Shown piece by piece: positions 45,090-55,690 of a DNA stretch of 64,000 bases. Both the position numbers and the translations under genes were made by a program. Numbering within the stretch: position 1 is the stretch's first letter; every line of letters starts with the position of its first letter. Under the pieces are notes generated by a model. That model was not told the DNA's origin, did not search any database, and saw only the letters and a program-made list of their open reading frames with translations. This stretch comes from Triatoma infestans (taxonomy: Eukaryota > Arthropoda > Insecta > Hemiptera > Reduviidae): the NCBI GenBank assembly GCA_011037195.1, contig JAAEAF010000184.1:124001-188000 (forward strand). The letters are read 5' to 3'.

Positions 45090-46199
45090 GAACATCATTT
45101 TCAGTTAGTATTCCCTCCTGGGGCTCTTGTCTCACTTCACGATGCACTAAATCATCCATAACTAGATCGTCATTTGGCGCGATCATTAAGACGTCTAGCG
45201 TCTCTTGCACGCTTACAGTCAATTTTCCATCGCTATTCTTTACGGTACTAAGCACTATTGCAGGCTTAACTTTTCCAGCTCACATTTTATAAACAGAGTT
45301 CCATGGATTTACTGAAGGACAGTAATTTTTCCAGGCGCTGATATTTTCTCAACTGGTTTGATAAATGTTATTGGAACTGTAGTAATCTGCTTCCGTGTTG
45401 CTGGGATAGTGACATTGTTTAATGTACGTTGGTATAATTTTCTATTTTTCCTCAGCACGCGTCGCAATTCAGTCAGCTCTTCTGCCCACCAGCAGACTAT
45501 TTTCTTGCTTATTTTATTGTTATCTAAATTGCAGACGTATTTGCGAATGGCTCCAATTGAAGCGCTTGTTATTGCTTTAGAGATAGTATTTGCAACAAAA
45601 TTAATATCTTTAATAAGTATGACGCCCTTTTATTGGCAGTAAAATATGATTGTTTCAATATCTGGTGACGAGGTAAATTTAAATCTTTTTAGCAACTGTT
45701 GCTTTACTAAGGAGCTGAATAGATCCCAATTTGCTTTTTGTATATTAATGTAGCTGACCGGTTTATCGGGGCAGTTAAATGTTGAATTTCTATTAATAGT
45801 GGAACTTATAATATTATGATCAGGCAAACTAATTTCGTTCACTAATGAATATAAGGCAGTAAATTATTACTAACCAAAGTTAAGTCTATACTGCTTTTAG
45901 CTCCAACTGTTTCATATGTAGGAGTGTCCACGTTGGAGTTGCATACGTATAAATTTCTGGATGCAATTAAAAATACAGCTAAAATCTGTCCTCTTACATT
46001 TATTATATTGTATCACAAATTGGAACGACAGTTAGTGATACTAGAATCTTACAGTCGTTAATTAACTTTTCCAACTTCTCTAGGTCCGACTCTATTTTTC
46101 CCTCATAAACAAAGTTTGTACTAATTGCTGTCCAAACAAATCCTCTGTTTGATAATTCATTGTGGGAGTTGGTACAAGTGATTGACACAGTTCACGTCG
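45090..46199 (-). pseudogene. R1-like LINE ORF2: endonuclease end and linker, copy 1
   Basis: Minus strand, high to low: NRGFVWTAISTNFVY (about 46150), EGKIESDLEKLEKLI, then NLYVCNSNVDTPTYETVGAK and SSIDLTLVSN (about 45890-45960), SLPDHNIISSTI (the SDH-like catalytic His block, 45800-45840), YINIQKANWDLFSSL, then linker pieces KKIVCWWAEELTELRRVLR and KLYQRTLNN. This is the apurinic-like endonuclease end plus the start of the RT region in R1-clade LINEs. Frameshifted. The gypsy element begins at 46204, inserted inside or at the edge of this copy. Confidence 0.7.
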
Positions 46200-46203
46200 T
46201 GCT
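46200..46203. repeat. Gypsy target-site duplication (left)
   Basis: TGCT, repeated at 53662-53665. Confidence 0.85.
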
Positions 46204-46441
46204 AGTTATAGGACACCTATTTCATCTTTTCTGTCTATGCAACTCTGCCGCCGTGATAAGAAGCCCACGCAATGTTCACACGCTCTATAATCATATATAT
46301 AGAGGATTTTATCATTGTTATTCGTATTCTCAATTAGATTCTCGCTTAATTCTCATCTAATCTCTGTATGTATGTGTAACGTTCCTATGTGAAATAAAAT
46401 CATTTTTTAAAAAGTAAATTCTATGTAAAATCTACATAATT
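46204..46441 (+). repeat. Gypsy 5' LTR
   Basis: 238 bp, begins AGTTATAGGACACCT, ends ACATAATT. Holds an AATAAAATC poly(A) signal at about 46396. The end base is uncertain by one because of a shared T with the PBS. Confidence 0.93.
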
Positions 46442-46457
46442 GGCGCAGTCGTTAGGA
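46441..46457 (+). promoter_or_regulatory. Primer binding site (tRNA-Ser type)
   Basis: TGGCGCAGTCGTTAGGA directly after the LTR, the site used by the 17.6/297 group for minus-strand priming by tRNA-Ser. Confidence 0.85.
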
Positions 46458-47116
46458 CCACACCCGAAAACGAAATAGTTGTCGAGGTTGCAAAGCAAAC
46501 AACTCGTTTAAGCAACATTTCGGTGGTTTTTAAACTTTTATTTCGGAACGCACATCCTTCAACATCAACGAACCACATCCAGAGAATCAACATCAACAGC
46601 CCGCAGAGCGAGTGCCAGAGAATTAACAGCCGTCGATCGAGTCTCAGAGAATCAACAGCCCGCAGAGCGAGTGCCAGAGAATCACCAAATTTAATTAAGC
46701 CCGCAGAGCGAGTGCCACCGCAAATGAAAATTGCAGTACAACTAATTCTATTATTATTGTGAGTAACTATTATTGTTATTAAATAATTTAAAAGAAAAGA
46801 ATATAAATTCAAAAAAATAATTTCGAAATAATTATTATCAAAATTTTTATAAATTTAAATTTTCAATTTCAATATTAATTTTAATTTTATTGAAACAATT
46901 AATAACTAAATAATATAATTGATTATATTTAAAATCAATTGAAGAAACTAACAGAATTACTTAAGTAGTAACTTTGAATATTGGATAAGTAAATAACAAA
47001 TTTTTTGTTTGAAATATTCAATTCAGTAAGTATTTTATTTTTAATTTAATTTTATTTATTTCATTTTGAATTGTTTACATTATATACATCCTACATTCAT
47101 ATATACACACACCAAA

Positions 47117-47935
47117 ATGGCAAGCATGGGAGAACTGAAACTTATACTAGACTCAATCCCCACATACGATGGAAACCCAAAAACCTTAACACAATTTATC
47201 CTTAATATAGACGAAATTAATACAATTATAAACACTCTAACACCAGCCATAACACCAATACAAAAACAAATAGTCTTCTTAAATATAAAGAATAAATTAG
47301 TAGGAACAGCAAACGAAAACCTTAGGAATATTAGATTCACTACCTGGGAAGAATTAAAGGTACATTTAATAAACAGCTTCGGAGACAGACAAGAACCCGC
47401 TAGCTTAATGTTAGAAATACTGAAAATAAACCCTTCCAAAAATGCGTTCAACACCCTAAAAGAAATTAAAGAAAAATTTAATTTATTCAGAGCTAAAGTA
47501 AACCTACTTGATGACGGTTCCATTCAACAAAAGGAATATTTGATACAATTTCAGGAACTAATAGTTACAACTAATTTCATAATATCACTGAGAGACCCAT
47601 TAAGGAACAACTTAGCCACCCGAAATCCTAAAACACTTATAGAGGTAGAACAATTGCTAATAAACGATTTTCAATACTTACAAAACTCGGATAATAACAG
47701 TAAAACAATAAACAGATTACCTAATTTACCACCCACACGTTTCCCTGGAACATCATTCCCCAGACAACCAATTCTCGTAAAACCCAACAATCGTTTATAT
47801 AATACCAATTATCAACAACAAAAAACAATAAGACCCAACAGAATAACTCCAAACAAGACAAACCTCAGCAATGAGACAACAACAAAATTTACCTTCACAG
47901 TCTTCACAGACAAGACAACAAATAAAACAACCTAG
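47117..47935 (+). CDS. gag: Gypsy Gag polyprotein (N-terminal frame)
   Basis: From ATG at 47117 (MASMGELKLIL), 272 codons. Capsid-like helical part with IPTYDGNPKTLTQFI near the start, typical of insect gypsy Gag; the C-terminal part is rich in N, P, Q and R (from about residue 210), as expected for RNA binding without a CCHC knuckle. Gag assembles virus-like particles around the element RNA. It overlaps the next frame at 47871, where pol would be reached by a -1 shift. The frame itself is open, so Gag could be made. Confidence 0.85.
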   Translation: MASMGELKLILDSIPTYDGNPKTLTQFILNIDEINTIINTLTPAITPIQKQIVFLNIKNKLVGTANENLRNIRFTTWEELKVHLINSFGDRQEPASLMLEILKINPSKNAFNTLKEIKEKFNLFRAKVNLLDDGSIQQKEYLIQFQELIVTTNFIISLRDPLRNNLATRNPKTLIEVEQLLINDFQYLQNSDNNSKTINRLPNLPPTRFPGTSFPRQPILVKPNNRLYNTNYQQQKTIRPNRITPNKTNLSNETTTKFTFTVFTDKTTNKTT

Positions 47936-48167
47936 AGGACCGAATAATTACTTTACGCAACAAAATGCGCAATACCCACACAACCAACCGATGAATTACA
48001 TTGCGGAAGAAATATTCAATAACGAAGATATTATTGACGATAACCCCTTACAAGAATTCGACAATTTTAATCTTGACGACCCCTTACAAAATCCCGAGGA
48101 AATTGAAACAGAAGAAAACAATTCTTTTTTAGAGATAGTTACTTGCAACACGAGGAAGAAATCCTAA
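47871..48167 (+). CDS. Gag-Pol junction frame
   Basis: 98 codons overlapping the end of gag, in the -1 frame; QN-rich, then acidic (NNEDIIDDN, EIETEENN). It should lead into protease but ends at a stop at 48165, just after a run of six T (about 48125-48131); the protease frame starts in another register there. So a break, real or a sequence error, lies at this T run. Confidence 0.7.
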   Translation: MRQQQNLPSQSSQTRQQIKQPRGPNNYFTQQNAQYPHNQPMNYIAEEIFNNEDIIDDNPLQEFDNFNLDDPLQNPEEIETEENNSFLEIVTCNTRKKS

Positions 48168-48586
48168 ATAATTATTGCGATTCGAAACTTCCATTTTTAA
48201 AGAACAATGACTACTACATCCTAATTGACACCGGATCTTCTATAAACTTAATTAGCAAAAAGTATGTACAAAGAAACAAATCAAAATTTAAAATTTTTAA
48301 CGAACAATTCACATTCACCACAGCTACAGGCAAACACACCGGAAACGGATATGTTATGATTAAAATTCAAAACGAAAACCTCAAATTCTATCTACACGAC
48401 TTCCACAAACAATTTAACTTACTACTAGGACTACCCGCGATAATTGAATTAAAAGTGAACATTAATTTCGGAAATAACACTGTAAAAATATTAGACAAAC
48501 AATACGAACTTAAATACTTTCAGAACCCAAACAAAACGTTAACGCAACCGAACCCATCGAAATTAAAATTCGCGCAAACCATTTAA
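48143..48586 (+). CDS. Gypsy aspartic protease
   Basis: The catalytic triad region is LIDTGSSINLI at residues 27-37 (D29-T30-G31). LLLGLP at about residue 94 gives the second conserved block. Length to the next RT is normal. Protease cuts Gag-Pol in the particle. Two register changes separate it from the reverse transcriptase (one near the stop at 48584, another at about 48670-48680). Confidence 0.85.
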   Translation: MQHEEEILNNYCDSKLPFLKNNDYYILIDTGSSINLISKKYVQRNKSKFKIFNEQFTFTTATGKHTGNGYVMIKIQNENLKFYLHDFHKQFNLLLGLPAIIELKVNINFGNNTVKILDKQYELKYFQNPNKTLTQPNPSKLKFAQTI

Positions 48587-48619
48587 ACGAAGAAGAGAAG
48601 AAAGAACTTTTTAAAATCA

Positions 48620-48889
48620 TTGAAGAATTTAATGACATCATTCCTAAAGAAAATCAAGAACTTACACATACACACGCCAATTAAACACGAAATACCCATT
48701 TACACAAAACCTTACAGGTACCCCGAATGCTATAAAAAAGAGATTCGAAGCCAAGTTGCACAACTCCTAGATAACAAAATTATACAACCATCATATTCAC
48801 CATGGTCATCCCCAGCGTGGATTGTACCAAAAAAACAAGACGCCTCCGGCAAACAAAAATTTAGAATGGTAATTGATTACCGCAAGTAA
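48620..48889 (+). pseudogene. Gypsy reverse transcriptase, first part, ended by a premature stop
   Basis: [53 protein letters not shown] blocks 0-2. TAA at 48887-48889 interrupts exactly after VIDYRK, where the family reads on into a second block; a single T-to-A change explains it. Confidence 0.85.
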
Positions 48890-50203
48890 AATTCAAAAAC
48901 AATCGATGACAAATTCCCAATACCTAATATAACTGACGTACTAGACAAATTAGGAAGAAACACATACTATACTACTATAGACTTATCCAGCGGTTTCCAT
49001 CAAATTGAAATGCATGACAATTCGATCCAAAAAACAGCCTTTAACACTGACGAAGGACATTTTGAATTTAGGCGCATGCCGTTCGGTTTAAAGAACGCTT
49101 CCGCCACATTTCAACGCCTGATGAATTTCGTATTAAAAGAACACATAAATAAAATATGTTTAGTCTATCTAGACGACATCATCATATTAGGGACATCACT
49201 ACAAGAACATATACAAAACATAAGGACAATATTCACTGAATTAAGAAAAAATAATCTAAAAGTTCAACTAGACAAATCCGAATTCCTACACAAAGAAGTA
49301 GCTTATTTAGGCCATATTGTATCGGTAGAAGGTGTTAAACCCAATCCTGATAAGGTAAAAGCAGTACAAGACTTCCCTATCCCCAAGACACCCAAAGAAA
49401 TAAAAACATGTCTCGGACTCCTGGGATATTACAGAAAATTTATACCGAATTTCGCAAAATTAACAAAACCTCTAACAAAATGCCTGAAAAAAGGAAACAA
49501 AATAGATCTGACAGACAAAGACTATAGAGACGCCTTTGAAAAAAGTAAAACCCTTCTAACTAATGCCCCAATATTACAGTACCCAGACTTTTCAAAACAA
49601 TTCACGTTAACTACGGACGCCAGTAATTACGCCCTAGACGCTATCCTTAGTCAAAATATAGACGGCAAAGACTTACCAATAGCCTATGCTAGCAGAACCC
49701 TAAATACTCACGAAACAAACTACTCAACAACAGAAAAAGAACTTTTAAGTATTGTATGGTCGACAAAATACTTCAGACCGTATCTATTCGGAACGAAATT
49801 CAAAATCCGTACTGACCACCGCCCTTTAGTCTGGTTAATGTCATTAAAAGACCCTAACAGCAAATTAATGCGCTGGAAATTAAAATTAGATGAATTCAAT
49901 TTCGACATAGAATACAAAAAAGGAACACTGAACAGTAACGCCAATGCTCTATCACGCATTCGACCTAACTTCCAAATTGAACAATCATTCGAGGACATAT
50001 TAGAAAAACCCCAAAACATTATAAACTTTACATCAGTAAACAATCAGCACCATAAAACACTCACGGAACGGATAAATACAAAATTTGAAAGCATGGACTT
50101 TCTAAACAGTAAAGCTAGAAAGACGGGACAAATTTTCACACAGCCTATATATAAGAAAGAAATACATATTATTCCATTTAATAACAAAATCCGAAGACTC
50201 TGA
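48890..50203 (+). CDS. Gypsy reverse transcriptase (remainder) and RNase H
   Basis: The frame continues from 48890 without a further stop. [14 protein letters not shown] precedes the ATG at 49010. Catalytic VYLDDII is at residues 52-58 counted from 49010; [12 protein letters not shown] and [11 protein letters not shown] are conserved RT/connection blocks. RNase H follows with [17 protein letters not shown], then [14 protein letters not shown] and TDHRPL. RT copies the RNA into DNA and RNase H removes the template. Both domains look intact apart from the stop at 48887. Confidence 0.9.
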   Translation, partial: NSKTIDDKFPIPNITDVLDKLGRNTYYTTIDLSSGFHQIEMHDNSIQKTAFNTDEGHFEFRRMPFGLKNASATFQRLMNFVLKEHINKICLVYLDDIIILGTSLQEHIQNIRTIFTELRKNNLKVQLDKSEFLHKEVAYLGHIVSVEGVKPNPDKVKAVQDFPIPKTPKEIKTCLGLLGYYRKFIPNFAKLTKPLTKCLKKGNKIDLTDKDYRDAFEKSKTLLTNAPILQYPDFSKQFTLTTDASNYALDAILSQNIDGKDLPIAYASRTLNTHETNYSTTEKELLSIVWSTKYFRPYLFGTKFKIRTDHRPLVWLMSLKDPNSKLMRWKLKLDEFNFDIEYKKGTLNSNANALSRIRPNFQIEQSFEDILEKPQNIINFTSVNNQHHKTLTERINTKFESMDFLNSKARKTGQIFTQPIYKKEIHIIPFNNKIRRL

Positions 50204-50285
50204 TAAAACAAAAATCCCAACGTTAAAAACTTTCTTAAACAAAGTCAAAACTTACTGCATACAAAACGATATTTTCGAATTACAT

Positions 50286-50639
50286 ATGCCAAAAAACTGT
50301 GACAATACAATCGACCATAACACGACAACAAACCTAATTACTGAAATATTTACAGAAACACATATCAAAATCGTATTCCACGAACTACCCGAAGAAGAAA
50401 TCAATGTGAACGATAACGAAAGCCTAATTAATAACATAGACAATGACGACCTAGAGACTTGTCACTCCGCAGACGAAAACGAATTAAACGGGATTACATA
50501 TAAAGACACTTGTATCAACATAGGGAAAAATCAAATAATTATACAGAAACACGAAAGCGAAACACAAGTACAATACAAAAAATTATTTGGGCAAACGAAA
50601 CAAAGACTAACGATTAAATTAGACGCGAGAAATATTTAA
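50286..50639 (+). CDS. Pol linker between RNase H and integrase
   Basis: 117 codons, acidic and N-rich, ending at a stop. No catalytic motif. Present in other elements of this group as the tether before the integrase zinc finger. Confidence 0.55.
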   Translation: MPKNCDNTIDHNTTTNLITEIFTETHIKIVFHELPEEEINVNDNESLINNIDNDDLETCHSADENELNGITYKDTCINIGKNQIIIQKHESETQVQYKKLFGQTKQRLTIKLDARNI

Positions 50640-51389
50640 ACAGAAATCTTTAATTTCATAAAAGACTACCTCGTCCCAAAAATAAATTATTACTGCCTAA
50701 TAGACAAAGACTTAATATTAACCATCAACGAAATATTACAAACACAATTTACTGAGGACTCTTACAAACTCATCCAATGCGAAAACATTCTAACCGATAT
50801 TGAAGACCCAAACGAACAACTCGATACTATCAGCAACTATCAGTTAGGAAAAACCAATCACAGAGGTATCATGGAAACTTACCTAAAACTAAAACGGAAA
50901 TACTATTGGCCCAAACTACATCATGATATACAAAAATACATTAACAATTGCGAAATCTGCCAAATTAACAAATACGAGAGAAATCCCTACAAAATCAACG
51001 ACAATCTTACGGAAACCCCAAAATACCCTTTCGATACTCTACACATAGACACATTAACCCTAGAAAATGAAAAATACTTAATCATAGTAGATGCATTTTC
51101 TAAATTCGCACAAATTTACCCCCTAAAGACACTGAGCGCTATAGAAATCACAGAAAACTTACTACAATACTTCAGTCAGTACCAAATCCTCAATAAAATA
51201 ATACATGACAGCGGAGCAGAATTTAATAACAATCTTTTAAGAGAACTTTTAAAACTCTACAAAATAAAACCCCATATGACATGTGTTGACAACCCAAAAA
51301 GCAACGGAATAATAGAACGCTTTCATTCTACATTAATTGAACATTTACGTATAATAAACCAAAATAAAGAATTTGAAAAACAAAACTAA
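50640..51389 (+). CDS. Gypsy integrase, zinc finger and catalytic core
   Basis: From 50871 (METYLKLKRKYYWPK) the HHCC finger shows CEICQINK; the core has HIDTLTL (first D), IIHDSGAEFNN (second D) and SNGIIERFHSTL (catalytic E), i.e. a complete D,D-35-E set. Ends at a stop at 51387-51389. Frame 50640-50870 is continuous in a neighbouring register (LDKDLILTINEILQ-like). Integrase joins the cDNA ends to host DNA. Confidence 0.85.
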   Translation, partial: TEIFNFIKDYLVPKINYYCLIDKDLILTINEILQTQFTEDSYKLIQCENILTDIEDPNEQLDTISNYQLGKTNHRGIMETYLKLKRKYYWPKLHHDIQKYINNCEICQINKYERNPYKINDNLTETPKYPFDTLHIDTLTLENEKYLIIVDAFSKFAQIYPLKTLSAIEITENLLQYFSQYQILNKIIHDSGAEFNNNLLRELLKLYKIKPHMTCVDNPKSNGIIERFHSTLIEHLRIINQNKEFEKQN

Positions 51390-51514
51390 CAAACAAATTA
51401 CATTTCGCTATCCTAGCATATAACAATTCAATAAACACGACCACAAAATTTACGCCAGTAGAAATTTTATATGGCGCAGACAGAGACAAAAACATTTTTA
51501 ACACAGGATTCACT

Positions 51515-51832
51515 ATGGATGACTATTTAACAAACCATAAAAACAAACTCAAAATAGTACATGACGAAACTAACAAAAATATAGCGATAGATAAAAACAA
51601 AAGATTTCTAAAACAACACAAATGTAAACCACCACCAGACCAAATACCCACTAAGGTGCTAATTAAAGATGGAAAAAGACGCATCCAAAAAATTAAAAAA
51701 CCCCTATATAAAGCATACCAATTAGAAAACTATAACCCTAAATTAGGCCTAATCAAAGTAAACCCAAACAAGAAACATAAAATTGACAAAATAAAAAGGA
51801 AACGTCTATATGTTACAGATGCCCCCACATAA
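51515..51832 (+). CDS. Gypsy integrase C-terminal part
   Basis: 106 codons, highly basic (KKHKIDKIKRKRL near the end). The region between 51390 and 51514 is open in another register (TTKFTPVEILYGA), so the end of integrase has been separated by at least one shift. Confidence 0.65.
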   Translation: MDDYLTNHKNKLKIVHDETNKNIAIDKNKRFLKQHKCKPPPDQIPTKVLIKDGKRRIQKIKKPLYKAYQLENYNPKLGLIKVNPNKKHKIDKIKRKRLYVTDAPT

Positions 51833-53412
51833 TAAGAAGCGAGGAGCTGGAAAAATTAGTTGACAATACAGGACTTAACATCTTAGAATTAGGCAATACA
51901 TACATCTACCTAACATCACATTATTCTTACTATAATTATAACTTAACTAACATAGAAACAGAATTTATAAAATTAGAAGAATATAAAAGAAACAGATATG
52001 ACAAATTAAACACCATTAATTCAACTGAAAATTCATACAAAAGGGAACTAGAAACATTTATTAACATTTTAGACTTTAACTTCGAAAGACTTACAGACAA
52101 AATTGGAAACTTACTTAATAGAAAAAGAACAAAATGAGGATTAATTAACGGATTAGGAACTATTATCAAAGCTATATCTGGCAATTAGATTCGGAAGACG
52201 GTGAAAAATACGATAAACTATTCGACAAGATTAACAAAAATCAAGACATCCTCCAAAAACAAAACTTGGAAACTATAAGATTAAATAAAGAAATGATTAC
52301 TAAATTCAATAGCCACATTGAAAACGTAAAACATAATGAATTAGTACTAAAATCCAGAATTATGCAAATAGAATCATTAATTAACGAAAATATATCCTGG
52401 TAAAACACCTTAATTATCAAAGACATAATAAACCAACTTGTACTACTGACTATTAACCTAATCGAAATAATAAGTGAAATAGAAATTAGCCTAACCTTTT
52501 GTAATTTAAACCAAATACACGGTTCTATTATCACCACAAAAGAATTACACAAATTAACTGATGAAATTACTAACGCTAACTTTTGGGATATTACACAACA
52601 AATCACTAGCCACTGTAAACTAAAAAACGCAGAAATAAGATACTTACTTGAAATCCCAGTTTATGAAACAAATTATAAAACGAATAAATTGTTACAAATA
52701 ACACCAAATTCCTATTATTAATAATAAAGAAATGCTCATGCTAGATGAAAGTAAAGAATTAATAATAAAAAAGGATAATAGTCTATTAATGACTAATAAA
52801 TGTATTAAAGTAGAAGAAAAGTATTTTTGTAAAACAAACTTCATTGAAGTAGATAAATGTTTAAATAATATAATTATAAATAATAATAATAAAGAATGTA
52901 AATATCATAAGATAAATGACGGATTTGTCATAATAAAAATAGAGAATTCTAACATTGTAATAATTGTAGCAAAAGAAATGAAGAGCCTCAATATTCAATG
53001 TAAGAACTATAATAAATATAAACAAATTATTGGAATATATAAATTTAAAACAGATAAAAACTGTATTATTAATAATTATCATTTAGAAAGTTATAACGTA
53101 GCCTCTAAAGAAATAATTTTTGAGAATATTAACTTCACTTTAGAAAATAATCAATTTAGCTATAAGACTATTGATTTAAAACAAATAAATAAACAAAATA
53201 TTGTTATTAGAGAAATACCTAAATTAGAAGCCTTAGATTATAGTAATAATAATCATAGTATTGTAAATTCTTTTATCATAATAATTGTCATTATTGCTAT
53301 CTGTATATTTGTAATCAAAAAATACTTAAATTGTAAAAAACAGAAAATAGAAAATTTTGAATTGCAGGAAACCCCAACAGGAGTTCCCACGACGCCCAGA
53401 GTTCCATTCTAG
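51833..53412 (+). pseudogene. env-like gene of the gypsy element
   Basis: Insect errantivirus Env is a type I membrane glycoprotein made by splicing. Here the first part (51843-52700) is helical with heptad-like leucines; a basic RKRTK cleavage-like motif at 52120-52134 is directly followed by an in-frame TGA (52135-52137) and then by a hydrophobic glycine-bearing stretch, as at a furin site and fusion peptide. A further stop sits near 52402. From 52732 a 226-codon open frame ends with a transmembrane segment SFIIIIVIIAICIFVI (residues 180-195), a short basic tail, and stop at 53410. Not functional as read. Confidence 0.75.
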
Positions 53413-53421
53413 GAAGGGAGG
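53411..53421 (+). promoter_or_regulatory. Polypurine tract
   Basis: AGGAAGGGAGG ends exactly at the 3' LTR; primes plus-strand synthesis. Confidence 0.85.
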
Positions 53422-53661
53422 AGTTATAGGACACCTGTTTCATCTTTTCTGTCTATGCAACTCTGCCGCCGTGATAAGAAGCCCACGCAATGTTCACACG
53501 CTCTATAATCATATATATAGAGGACTTTATCATTGTTATTCGTATTCTCAATTAGATTCTCGCTTAATTCTCATCTAATCTCTCTGTATGTATGTGTAAC
53601 GTTCCTATGTGAAATAAAATCATTTTTTAAAAAGTAAATTCTAAGTAAAATTTACATAATT
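53422..53661 (+). repeat. Gypsy 3' LTR
   Basis: 240 bp; differs from the 5' LTR by a few substitutions and a CT duplication ('atctctctgtatg' versus 'atctctgtatg'). Confidence 0.94.
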
Positions 53662-53665
53662 TGCT
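53662..53665. repeat. Gypsy target-site duplication (right)
   Basis: TGCT, matching 46200-46203. Confidence 0.85.
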
Positions 53666-53794
53666 CGTAATAAGTGATTGGTTAGGTTGGTTAAAGCTGA
53701 TCAATTTTCTTCAGAGACATCTTATTTTGTGCATTTTTTGTTGTATATTATTACTGTAAACTTACTGTGAAGTGCAGTGATTACTTAAAAAAAA

Positions 53795-55387
53795 GTGAAT
53801 GAAATTTACAGTTTTTTCACATCTAAACAAAACTGTTTAGACAACTTGTTTATTTTAAATAGTATGATTCAACTGAGGCTGCGACAGAGTCGGAAACACT
53901 TTTTTGCTCTATTTGTAGATTTCAGTGGGGCATTTGATAGAGTAAACCATCAAATATTGTGGGAAAAACTGTTTGAAATGGGGGTTAGTTCCAAAATTTT
54001 GAGGATTTCAATTAATATTTATGATAATGCTAAAATGAGGGTGAAATGTGAAGGGAAGTTGTCCTCAGAAATTAATATAACGGAAGGCGTTCTCCAAGGG
54101 GAGACATTATCGCCTTTCCTGTTCAATTTATATATTTCCGATATGGAATGCTTTTTTAGAAGCCATAATGTCTCAGGTATTCCAATAACTGCTTCCTGTA
54201 ACATATTATTTTTGCAATATGCTGATGATATCATTTTGTTTGGGGATTCTTTTACTGATATGTGCAAAAAATTAAACATTCTATCAGACTATTGTAAAAG
54301 AAATAAACTAAAAGTAAATATACTTAAAACAAAGATGATGAAGTTTCACAAAGGCAGAACCAAGAAAGATAGAGCATTTTATTATGAAGGTTCCAAAATA
54401 GAGTTGGTAAATAATTTTAATTATTTGGGAATTTCATTTAATTGTTCAGGAATATTTTCTACTCACCTTAAAAATTTATCTACGAAAGCCAACTTAGCTC
54501 AAGGGACAGTCTTGGAGGTTTTAAGGAAAGTAAAGTCTTCTTGGGAATCTATAATCAAGCTGAATGATTCTTTGGTTCATTCCACTATTTTGTATTCTGC
54601 TCAGATTTGGAGTATCCGTTATGCCGATGAATTGGAAAGAATCCAATTATCGTTTTTCAAAAAATTATTTCACCTTAACAAATCTGTTCCTAACTTCCTA
54701 ATCCGTTTGGAATTCGGCTTGTTGCATGTAAAAGTAAAAATTTTAAAATTGATTCTGAAATGGTTGGAGAAACTCTTGCAGATGGAAAATTATAGACTCC
54801 CAAAAATTTGTTATTCCAAATTAAGAGATTTATATTCTGCAAACAAATTGGATAATTCTTTAAGAAGTGCTAAATTTAATTGGTATACTCAATTGGCTGA
54901 AGTGTTAAAAATAATTAATATGGATGCAATTTTAAATATAGAAACACCTAAAGAGCTTAGAAAAAGCATTCCCTTAGTGTTATCTAATTACCAGGCCTAC
55001 TTAAGAAATCTAGATTTTGATAAATTATTTACATTTAGATATAACCTCTTCTACTTAGATTTTTTTGAAGCTGATTGTGACATACAAAATTATGTAACCT
55101 CAGATTTGGACTTTTATTTGAAACGTTTTATTGCCCAATTTAGGCTATCTGGAAAATATATTTCAAAATTTACAAATAATAATAATTCATATCTGTTGTA
55201 TCACACTGAGGAATGCCAGTATTGTAGAAATGGTGAACTGGCTGATTGCTTTCATTTTTTTGTTAAATGTACACTTTTTAATTTTCATAGAGCATACTTT
55301 TTGCCAGAATTAGAAAATATTGAAGACAGTGTTTCATTTATAGAATCAGTAACATGGTTGCTAAAGAATAAGCCTAAGAACTTATAA
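53795..55387 (+). CDS. Non-LTR reverse transcriptase, 5'-truncated, uninterrupted to stop (LINE family D)
   Basis: 530 codons open to a stop at 55385-55387. RT blocks in order: FALFVDFSGAFDRVNH (block A, catalytic D), GVLQGETLSPFLFNLYISD (block B), FLQYADDIILFGDS (block C, YADD), LKVNILKTKMM and NYLGISF (D and E). A thumb with ELERIQLSFFKKLFHLNKSV follows. Near the C-terminus CQYCRNGELADCFHFFVKC is the zinc knuckle typical of LINE ORF2. No RNase H. A stop at 53786 sits directly upstream, so the endonuclease part is lost. All catalytic residues are present, so the truncation is recent or under few mutations. Clade not fixed; CR1/L2-like relatives are possible. Confidence 0.88.
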   Translation: MNEIYSFFTSKQNCLDNLFILNSMIQLRLRQSRKHFFALFVDFSGAFDRVNHQILWEKLFEMGVSSKILRISINIYDNAKMRVKCEGKLSSEINITEGVLQGETLSPFLFNLYISDMECFFRSHNVSGIPITASCNILFLQYADDIILFGDSFTDMCKKLNILSDYCKRNKLKVNILKTKMMKFHKGRTKKDRAFYYEGSKIELVNNFNYLGISFNCSGIFSTHLKNLSTKANLAQGTVLEVLRKVKSSWESIIKLNDSLVHSTILYSAQIWSIRYADELERIQLSFFKKLFHLNKSVPNFLIRLEFGLLHVKVKILKLILKWLEKLLQMENYRLPKICYSKLRDLYSANKLDNSLRSAKFNWYTQLAEVLKIINMDAILNIETPKELRKSIPLVLSNYQAYLRNLDFDKLFTFRYNLFYLDFFEADCDIQNYVTSDLDFYLKRFIAQFRLSGKYISKFTNNNNSYLLYHTEECQYCRNGELADCFHFFVKCTLFNFHRAYFLPELENIEDSVSFIESVTWLLKNKPKNL

Positions 55388-55690
55388 TTATTCGCAATAA
55401 ATTCATTAAGGTTTAAGAAAACTTATTGGCAATAATTCATTTCTAATTAGGTTTGCCTATTTTTCAGATATTATTCTTTTTTTTCTTTATATGTAGTATT
55501 TACACTATTTTTTGTTATTGAAAAGTAATTTTTTTCTTTCTTTCTTTTATAATTAATTGCTTTGATGGCTTTAATCAAGTTTGTTAAATTATCTTTAATT
55601 TTTTTGTAAATATGAACAACTCCACTGTCATGTACTTGTTGTATAAAACAGTGAAATAAATAAACTAACTAAAACTAACATCTAAACAAA
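55388..55690 (+). mobile_element. 3' UTR of LINE family D
   Basis: AT-rich segment from the ORF2 stop to 'aaataaataaactaactaaaac'. The short AACTA-type tail probably marks the 3' end. Confidence 0.45.

Larger units (their letters stand above)
46204..53661 (+). mobile_element. Full-length gypsy retrotransposon with env-like gene (errantivirus type)
   Basis: LTR - PBS - gag - pol (protease, RT, RNase H, integrase) - env-like - PPT - LTR, 7458 bp. The TGGCGCAGTCG primer site, the order of genes and the 4-bp duplication are those of the 17.6/297 group, insect endogenous retroviruses. The LTRs differ at about five sites in 240 bp, so insertion is recent. The coding frames are nevertheless broken in gag-protease, before and inside RT, in integrase and in env; several breaks lie in short homopolymers. 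Neighbouring DNA is AT-rich too, but coding here is A-rich on the plus strand. Confidence 0.96.

Noticed and set aside
47080..47523. Minus-strand gene of 147 codons
   Set aside because: Shadow of gypsy gag on the other strand.
48125..48170. Programmed frameshift between the Gag-Pol junction and protease
   Set aside because: The known shift of this group lies at the gag/pol overlap (here 47871-47935). A second shift at a T run is better explained by an indel or sequencing error.
53795..55387. RT and the endonuclease at 45090-46199 as two halves of one LINE split by the gypsy element
   Set aside because: They lie on opposite strands and belong to different LINE types.
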